NCBI GenBank assembly: GCA_016204645.1
Contig: JACQKI010000010.1
Location: 1-10,520 of the forward strand
From: Candidatus Kerfeldbacteria bacterium
Lineage (GTDB): Bacteria > Patescibacteriota > Patescibacteriia > SBBC01
Reading direction: 5' to 3'
Length of the DNA: 10,520 bases
Shown here: positions 6,659 through 10,520 of the stretch, piece by piece
Layout of the letters: each line of letters starts with the position of its first letter
Position numbering within the stretch: the stretch's first letter is position 1
Made by a program: the position numbers and the translations under genes
The notes under the pieces: model-generated
What the model was told of the DNA's origin: nothing
Database searches by the model: none
Seen by the model: the letters and a program-made list of their open reading frames with translations, nothing else

Positions 6659-8419
6659 ATGCCGACGACCACCGCCCAGCTCAGCCCCGAGACGACCCTG
6701 CTCGACTTGCTGCTGGCCGACAACCTAGTCAGCCAGGAGCAGGCCCAACAGCTGCTGGCCGAAAGCCAGCAGTCGCAGCGGCCGGTCAACGAGCTGATCG
6801 AACTCAAAAACCTGGTCCGCGAAGAAGACCTGGTCCGGGAAAAGAGCAAGCTCTTCAACATCCCGTACATCGACCTGTTCGGCCGCGTGGTCCGGGCCGA
6901 GATCCTGAACGTCATTCCGAAAGAGCTGGCCGAAAACTACCGGATGGTAGCCTTCAACAAGAGCGGCGACGAGCTGTCGATCGCCATGGTCGACCCGTCC
7001 AACTTTAAAGCCCTGGAAGCGGTTGAGTTCATCGCCCGGAAAAATCGGTTTCGGATCAAGTACTACCTGACCTCGCTGTCCAGCCTGAAGTACATCATCC
7101 GCCAGTACGAGAGCCTGTCGGCCGAGGTCGAGGAGGCCCTGAAAGGCGCCGAGGAAGAGAGCCAGCTGCAGCAGAAGATGCTGCGCGTCGACGAGAAAGG
7201 GCTGGAGGAAGTGGTTAAGACGGCGCCGGTTTCGAAAATGGTGTCGGTCATCCTCCGGCACGCCGTCGAGGGCAAGGCCTCCGACGTCCACATCGAGCCG
7301 GTGGCCGATGAGACGCGCGTCCGTTTCCGAATCGACGGCATTTTGCACACCTCGCTGGTCCTGCCGAAAAACGTCCACCAGGCGATCGTCGCCCGGATCA
7401 AGGTGTTGTCGAATCTCAAGATCGACGAAACGCGCATCCCCCAGGACGGCCGTTTCCGGATGGTGATCGAGGGACGCGATATCGACTACCGGATTTCGAC
7501 CTTGCCGCTGGTCAGCAACGAAAAAGTGGTGATGCGGATCCTCGACACCTCGACCAACCTGATCAATCTCGACGCGCTCGGCTTCGAGGGCAATGGACTC
7601 GAGGCGATGAAGGAGAACGTCCGCAAGTCGCACGGCATGTTCCTGATCACCGGTCCGACCGGCTCGGGAAAGTCGACCACGCTCTACGCCCTGATCAACT
7701 TGCTGAACGAGGAAGGCGTCAACATCGTTACGCTCGAAGATCCGGTCGAGTACTTCATGAAGGGCGTCAACCAGGCGCAGACCAACGCCGAGGTCGGGTT
7801 GACCTTCGCCGCCGGCTTGCGATCGATTCTGCGGCAGGACCCGGACATCGTCATGGTCGGCGAAATCCGCGATACGGAAACGGCCGAACTGGCGGTCCAC
7901 GCCGCCCTGACCGGCCACCTGGTTTTTTCCACCCTGCACACCAACGACGCCTTCGGCGCGGTTCCGCGGTTGATCGACATGAAGATCGAGCCGTTCCTGA
8001 TCGCCTCGTCGCTGAACGTGGTCATGGCGCAGCGCTTAGTCCGCCGCGTCTGCCCGCACTGCGTCAAAGACACGAAGATCCCCGAGCGGCTCGAGCAGGA
8101 GGTATGGCAGGAGCTGGACCGCGTCGGAAAAACGAACATGCCGGAAAGCATCAAGCTGACCAAGCCGTTGACCTTCCGCCGCGGCCAGGGCTGCGTCCGC
8201 TGCGAAAATACCGGCTACAAAGGCCGGGTGGCGATTGCCGAGGTGCTGGCCGTCACGCCCGAAGTCCAAAAGATAATCGTCGCCGGCGGCAACGTGATGG
8301 ACAACTTGCGCAGCCAATTCATTCAGCAGGGCATGTTCTCGATGCGGCAGGACGGGATCCTGAAAGCCCTGCGCGGGGTTACCACTGCCGAAGAAGTCTG
8401 GGATGCGACCAGGGCGTAA
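6659..8419 (+). CDS. pilB: Type IV pilus extension ATPase PilB
   Basis: PilB is the hexameric secretion-superfamily ATPase that drives pilin polymerisation through PilC. At 586 residues it is full length. An MshEN/T2SSE-N domain covers ~8-150. The ATPase domain carries Walker A GPTGSGKST (332-340), an Asp box with TLEDPVEY, Walker B with DPDIVMVGEIRD (394-405), and a His box TGHLVFSTLHTND. All look canonical. Two CxxC pairs, CPHC (465-468) and CVRC (512-515), form the tetracysteine zinc site expected in PilB/GspE. It starts 2 bp after the small membrane gene with no Shine-Dalgarno. These intact motifs are an internal reference for the degenerate PilT-like protein downstream. Confidence 0.97.
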   Translation: MPTTTAQLSPETTLLDLLLADNLVSQEQAQQLLAESQQSQRPVNELIELKNLVREEDLVREKSKLFNIPYIDLFGRVVRAEILNVIPKELAENYRMVAFNKSGDELSIAMVDPSNFKALEAVEFIARKNRFRIKYYLTSLSSLKYIIRQYESLSAEVEEALKGAEEESQLQQKMLRVDEKGLEEVVKTAPVSKMVSVILRHAVEGKASDVHIEPVADETRVRFRIDGILHTSLVLPKNVHQAIVARIKVLSNLKIDETRIPQDGRFRMVIEGRDIDYRISTLPLVSNEKVVMRILDTSTNLINLDALGFEGNGLEAMKENVRKSHGMFLITGPTGSGKSTTLYALINLLNEEGVNIVTLEDPVEYFMKGVNQAQTNAEVGLTFAAGLRSILRQDPDIVMVGEIRDTETAELAVHAALTGHLVFSTLHTNDAFGAVPRLIDMKIEPFLIASSLNVVMAQRLVRRVCPHCVKDTKIPERLEQEVWQELDRVGKTNMPESIKLTKPLTFRRGQGCVRCENTGYKGRVAIAEVLAVTPEVQKIIVAGGNVMDNLRSQFIQQGMFSMRQDGILKALRGVTTAEEVWDATRA

Positions 8420-8438
8420 AAACTATAAGCTCACACCT

Positions 8439-8840
8439 ATGGCTAGGAAACCAACTCACAACAAGAGCGGTAAGCCGAAAGTGCTGGTCGTCGAAGACGA
8501 CACGTTTTTGGCCGGCATGTACCTGACGAAGCTCAGCCTGGAGGGGTTCGAGGTCGAACTGGCCGGCGACGGCCGAGACGGCCTGAAGAAGGCCCAAGAC
8601 TGGCTGCCGGACGTCATCTTGCTGGACATCGTGCTACCGGTCATGGACGGTTTCGGCGTGCTGGAAGGCCTGAAAAAAGATCCGGCCACCCGCGAGATAC
8701 CGGTCATGCTGCTGACCAACCTGGGCCAGCGCAACGACGTGGAGCGGGGCTTGAACCTGGGCGCGGCCGACTACCTGATTAAGGCCCACTTCATGCCGAG
8801 CGAAGTGATCGACAAGGTCAAGCGATTGTTGAGAGGTTAG
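8439..8840 (+). CDS. Stand-alone CheY-like response regulator (receiver domain only)
   Basis: A single receiver domain of 133 residues from the ATG at 8439. Key residues are all present: acidic pocket E19-D20-D21, phospho-acceptor D63 in VILLDIVLPVMDG, switch T93 and lysine K115 in LIKAHF. There is no DNA-binding or output domain, so it should act by protein contact, like CheY, PilG or PilH. I prefer 8439 over the in-frame ATG at 8403, which overlaps pilB, because the receiver fold starts at PKVLVVEDD and 8439 leaves a normal short leader and a 19-bp gap. Its place between pilB and the pilT-like gene suggests it tunes the motor. No histidine kinase is seen here. Its TAG stop is the first unit of the array at 8837. 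Confidence 0.93.
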   Translation: MARKPTHNKSGKPKVLVVEDDTFLAGMYLTKLSLEGFEVELAGDGRDGLKKAQDWLPDVILLDIVLPVMDGFGVLEGLKKDPATREIPVMLLTNLGQRNDVERGLNLGAADYLIKAHFMPSEVIDKVKRLLRG

Positions 8841-8939
8841 GAGCTTAGGCGGTTAGGTGTTAGGCAGTTAGCAGCAATAATGTTACTGATAACTCTCTCC
8901 TCGCCTAACCCCCTAACCCCCTAACTACCTAACGCCTAA
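8837..8939. repeat. Inverted TTAGG/CCTAA array between regulator and pilT-like gene
   Basis: The left arm has units at 8837, 8845, 8853 and 8860 (TTAGG) and 8868 (TTAGC). The right arm has CCTAA at 8904, 8912, 8920, 8928 and 8935. Spacing is 7-8 bp. The arms can pair unit by unit around a ~32-nt loop, which itself holds GTTA-CTGA-TAAC (8882-8893). The linkers are mostly not complementary. The regulator's TAG (8838-8840) is inside unit one. In the right arm, TAA at 8930-8932 is the in-frame stop 18 nt before the pilT-like ATG. No T-tract follows, so it is not a classical terminator. The 14-mer GTTAGGAGCTTAGG recurs at 10028. Confidence 0.9.
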
Positions 8940-8950
8940 CTCCTGTCCAC

Positions 8951-10024
8951 ATGCCAACCAGTCAAACCATCGTCCTCCAGCGCATCCTAACCACCGCCGC
9001 CGAGTACCGAGCCAGCGATTTGCACTTGACCGTCGGCAATCCGCCGATCATCCGGGTGGACGGCAAGCTGAACGTGCTCGAGCAGGAGCAGGTGATTACG
9101 CCGGAGTTCATGGACGTGGTGATCGAAACATTTTTGACGGCCGACCAGCGCCAAGCCCTCGACCGCGACCGCGAAACCGTGGTGGCCTTCACTTTGGAGA
9201 ACCGCATCCGCTTCAAAGTTTCGATGTTCTACCAGCGCGGATTCTTGGCGGCCAGCTTGCGCCTGATCAGCAACGAAATCAAAACGCTGACCGAGCTGGG
9301 TTTGCCGCCGATCGTCCAGGGCTTTGCGCAGTTGACCAAAGGCCTGGTCTTGATCACCGGTCCGTTCGGTTCGGGCCGGACCGCGACCATGGCCGCGCTG
9401 GTCAATGAAATTAACAAAACCCGCAACGCCCACGTGGTGACCATCGAGAAGCCGATCGAGCACCTGTACGTCAACGACAAGAGCTTCATTGAGCAACGCG
9501 AAGTCGGCCGCGACACCAAATCGTTCGAGCAGGCGCTGGAGACCGCCAGCCGGGAGGACGTCGACCTGATCGTGGTCGGCGAGATGGAAGATCCGGCCGT
9601 CATCCAGGCCGTGCTCAACGCGGCCGAGTCGTCGCGGCTGGTGATTTCGACCATGAACACCGATTCGGTGATGAAGACCGTGGAAACCATCATCAACAGC
9701 GCCCCGCCCGAGTACGAGGTCAAGGTGCGGGCCCAGCTGGCCGGCAACTTGCAGGGGATCGTCAGCCAGCGGCTGCTGCCGCGCGTCGGCGGCGGGCGGA
9801 TCATGGTGGCCGAGGTGATGGTGCCGACCGCGCCGATCCGGGCGGTGATCCGCGACGGCGCCCTGTACCAGCTGCAGAACATCCTGCAAACCAGCCGCGA
9901 GGAAGGCACGATTTCGCTCGACCGCGGCCTGGCCGAGCTGGTCAAAACCGGTGAAATCCTGATGGACGACGCGCTGGCCTACGCCGTGGACAGAAATAAT
10001 TTGAAAATGATGTCGAGGAACTAG
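8951..10024 (+). CDS. pilT: PilT-like protein with degenerate ATPase motifs
   Basis: PilT is the hexameric ATPase that depolymerises pili. This 357-residue protein aligns along its whole length with PilT: ASDLHLTVGNPP (~20-31), RLISNEIKTLTELGLPP, IEQREVGRDT, SQRLLPR and the retraction-motif equivalent AIRAVIRDG. The catalytic motifs are altered. Walker A is GPFGSGRTAT (137-146), with R143 (codon CGG, 9377-9379) for the lysine. The Asp box reads TIEKPIE, with K167 for aspartate. Around Walker B, DPD has become D203-V-D205 and GEMRD has become GEMED, though E211 stays. The His box TGHLV..TLHT is SSRLV..TMNT, so R229 and N236 replace both histidines. The frame is intact, so this is a maintained protein, not a pseudogene. 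Likely a non-retracting or regulatory PilT/PilU relative. The ATG at 8951 is the first start after an in-frame TAA at 8930. Confidence 0.9.
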   Translation: MPTSQTIVLQRILTTAAEYRASDLHLTVGNPPIIRVDGKLNVLEQEQVITPEFMDVVIETFLTADQRQALDRDRETVVAFTLENRIRFKVSMFYQRGFLAASLRLISNEIKTLTELGLPPIVQGFAQLTKGLVLITGPFGSGRTATMAALVNEINKTRNAHVVTIEKPIEHLYVNDKSFIEQREVGRDTKSFEQALETASREDVDLIVVGEMEDPAVIQAVLNAAESSRLVISTMNTDSVMKTVETIINSAPPEYEVKVRAQLAGNLQGIVSQRLLPRVGGGRIMVAEVMVPTAPIRAVIRDGALYQLQNILQTSREEGTISLDRGLAELVKTGEILMDDALAYAVDRNNLKMMSRN

Positions 10025-10116
10025 GAAGTTAGGAGCTTAGGTTGTTAGGAAATTAGGACACTCGGGCGGTCGATGCAATGCTAACCACCTAATTACCTAA
10101 TCGCCTAAACCCCTAC
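10021..10116. repeat. Inverted TTAGG/CCTAA array between pilT-like gene and pilC
   Basis: The left arm has units at 10021 (CTAGG), 10029, 10037, 10045 and 10053 (TTAGG). The right arm has units at 10080 (GCTAA), 10088, 10096 and 10104 (CCTAA) and 10112 (CCTAC). Every step is exactly 8 bp. The arms are in perfect register as an inverted repeat around a ~22-nt loop, but the three-base linkers mostly do not pair. The pilT-like TAG (10022-10024) is in unit one. TAA at 10106-10108 in the right arm is the in-frame stop 12 nt before the pilC TTG. No T-tract follows. Confidence 0.9.
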
Positions 10117-10120
10117 CACT

Positions 10121-10520
10121 TTGGCTATTTTCGACTACAAAGCGCGTGACTTAGAGGGCCAGGTCATCGTCGGGGCCGTCGAAGCGCCGACCGAGAAGGT
10201 CGCCCAGGACGTGCTCAAGGAAAAGGACCTGGTGGTCTTGTCGGTCAACGAGCGGAAGCGCTTGACGCTGTTCCAGTCGTCGTTCGGATTTCTGAAGCGC
10301 GTGCCGCGCAAGGACGTGGTCCTGTTCGCCCGGCAGCTGGCAGTCATGATCTCGGCCACCGTCCCGATCGTCCAGGCCCTGCGCATCCTGGTCAAGCAGA
10401 CCGAAAACATCAACTTCAAAATCATCATTTCGGAAATCGCCGACGAAGTCGACGGCGGCGCCAAGCTGTCCGCCACCTTGGCCCGCTACCCCGGCGTCTT
10501 CTCGCAGTTCTTCATCAACA
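10121..10520 (+). CDS. pilC: Type IV pilus platform protein PilC, 3'-truncated by window edge
   Basis: PilC (T2SSF family) is the inner-membrane platform on which PilB and PilT act. The 133 visible residues start MAIFDYKARDLEGQ, the usual PilC N-terminus, followed by GAVEAPTEKVAQDVLKEKDL and the first T2SSF domain (VVLFARQLAVMISATVPIVQALRIL, then EIADEVDGGAKLSATLARYP). TTG at 10121 is chosen as start: it is the first possible start after the in-frame TAA at 10106, the protein begins exactly as the family does, and the next in-frame ATG lies some 75 codons further in, within the conserved domain. There is no Shine-Dalgarno. The gene lies 96 bp after the pilT-like gene, separated by the inverted array, and runs off the window. 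Confidence 0.95.
   Translation, partial: MAIFDYKARDLEGQVIVGAVEAPTEKVAQDVLKEKDLVVLSVNERKRLTLFQSSFGFLKRVPRKDVVLFARQLAVMISATVPIVQALRILVKQTENINFKIIISEIADEVDGGAKLSATLARYPGVFSQFFIN

Noticed and set aside
6725..7939. Long open frame on the minus strand opposite pilB (about 400 codons)
   Set aside because: It lies wholly antisense to a fully canonical pilB. High GC and third-position bias create such shadows, and its product (rich in Asp, Gln, His, Arg) shows no recognisable domain.
8403..8438. Alternative upstream start of the response regulator at 8403
   Set aside because: It overlaps the end of pilB and adds only a 12-residue basic tail outside the receiver fold. The ATG at 8439 gives a normal leader. 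Not fully excluded.
8837..8939. CRISPR array
   Set aside because: Units are 5 bp at 7-8 bp steps in two opposite orientations, far too short for repeat-spacer structure, and no cas genes are present.
8987..9889. 300-codon minus-strand frame opposite the pilT-like gene
   Set aside because: Same shadow effect. The + strand frame has clear PilT homology along its whole length.
8951..10024. Calling the PilT-like gene a pseudogene
   Set aside because: There is no stop or frameshift, and structural motifs outside the active site are kept, so it looks like a maintained protein with altered function.
10021..10116. Telomere-like TTAGG repeat or eukaryotic contamination
   Set aside because: Linkers differ between units, arrays sit between bacterial pilus genes, and each begins at a stop codon. 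Telomeric repeats are exact tandem copies.

Overview
The window is a GC-rich bacterial locus, all on the + strand, that encodes most of the inner-membrane machinery of a type IV pilus. I read it as a high-GC member of the Candidate Phyla Radiation (Patescibacteria, Parcubacteria-like). The grounds are the compact pilM-pilN-pilO-small gene-pilB-regulator-pilT-pilC order, the absence of a secretin (pilQ) or recognisable pilP next to pilO, a large secreted Cys-rich protein with 'GWAW...GWIDF' type motifs of the kind common in Parcubacteria, and starts almost without Shine-Dalgarno sequences. The phylum is an inference. The genetic code looks standard: pilN ends in TGA inside an ATGA overlap with pilO, which argues against TGA being recoded as in some CPR lineages.

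Layout. Positions 2-3100 hold the 3' part of a very large secreted, cysteine-rich, multidomain surface protein that begins before the window. Positions 3101-3387 are intergenic: an array of five TTAGG-type units starting inside the stop codon, a degenerate purine-rich continuation, a GC-rich stem-loop with two alternative pairings, and a near-consensus sigma70 promoter. Positions 3388-8840 form a tight gene string with gaps of 5, -4, 7, 2 and 19 bp: pilM (actin-like), pilN with a very long proline-rich cytoplasmic N-terminus, pilO, a 100-residue single-pass membrane protein, pilB (canonical extension ATPase) and a stand-alone CheY-like receiver. Then come a 110-bp intergenic region holding an inverted pair of TTAGG/CCTAA arrays, a pilT-like gene (8951-10024) whose nucleotide-binding motifs are degenerate, a second inverted TTAGG/CCTAA array, and pilC from a TTG start at 10121, cut by the window end.

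How it works together. PilM, PilN and PilO would make the cytoplasmic and inner-membrane alignment complex. PilB powers extension through the platform protein PilC. The receiver may couple a signal to the motor. The PilT-like protein probably does not act as an ordinary retraction ATPase, because its Walker A lysine, Asp-box aspartate and both His-box histidines are replaced, so a regulatory or partner role is more likely. The large upstream protein is a candidate adhesin or pilus-associated surface protein.

The two strongest points for a second look are the degenerate PilT and the period-8 TTAGG arrays. In all three occurrences the TAG stop codon of the preceding gene is the first array unit. 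In the two inverted copies, the right arm also supplies the in-frame stop just upstream of the next gene's start.
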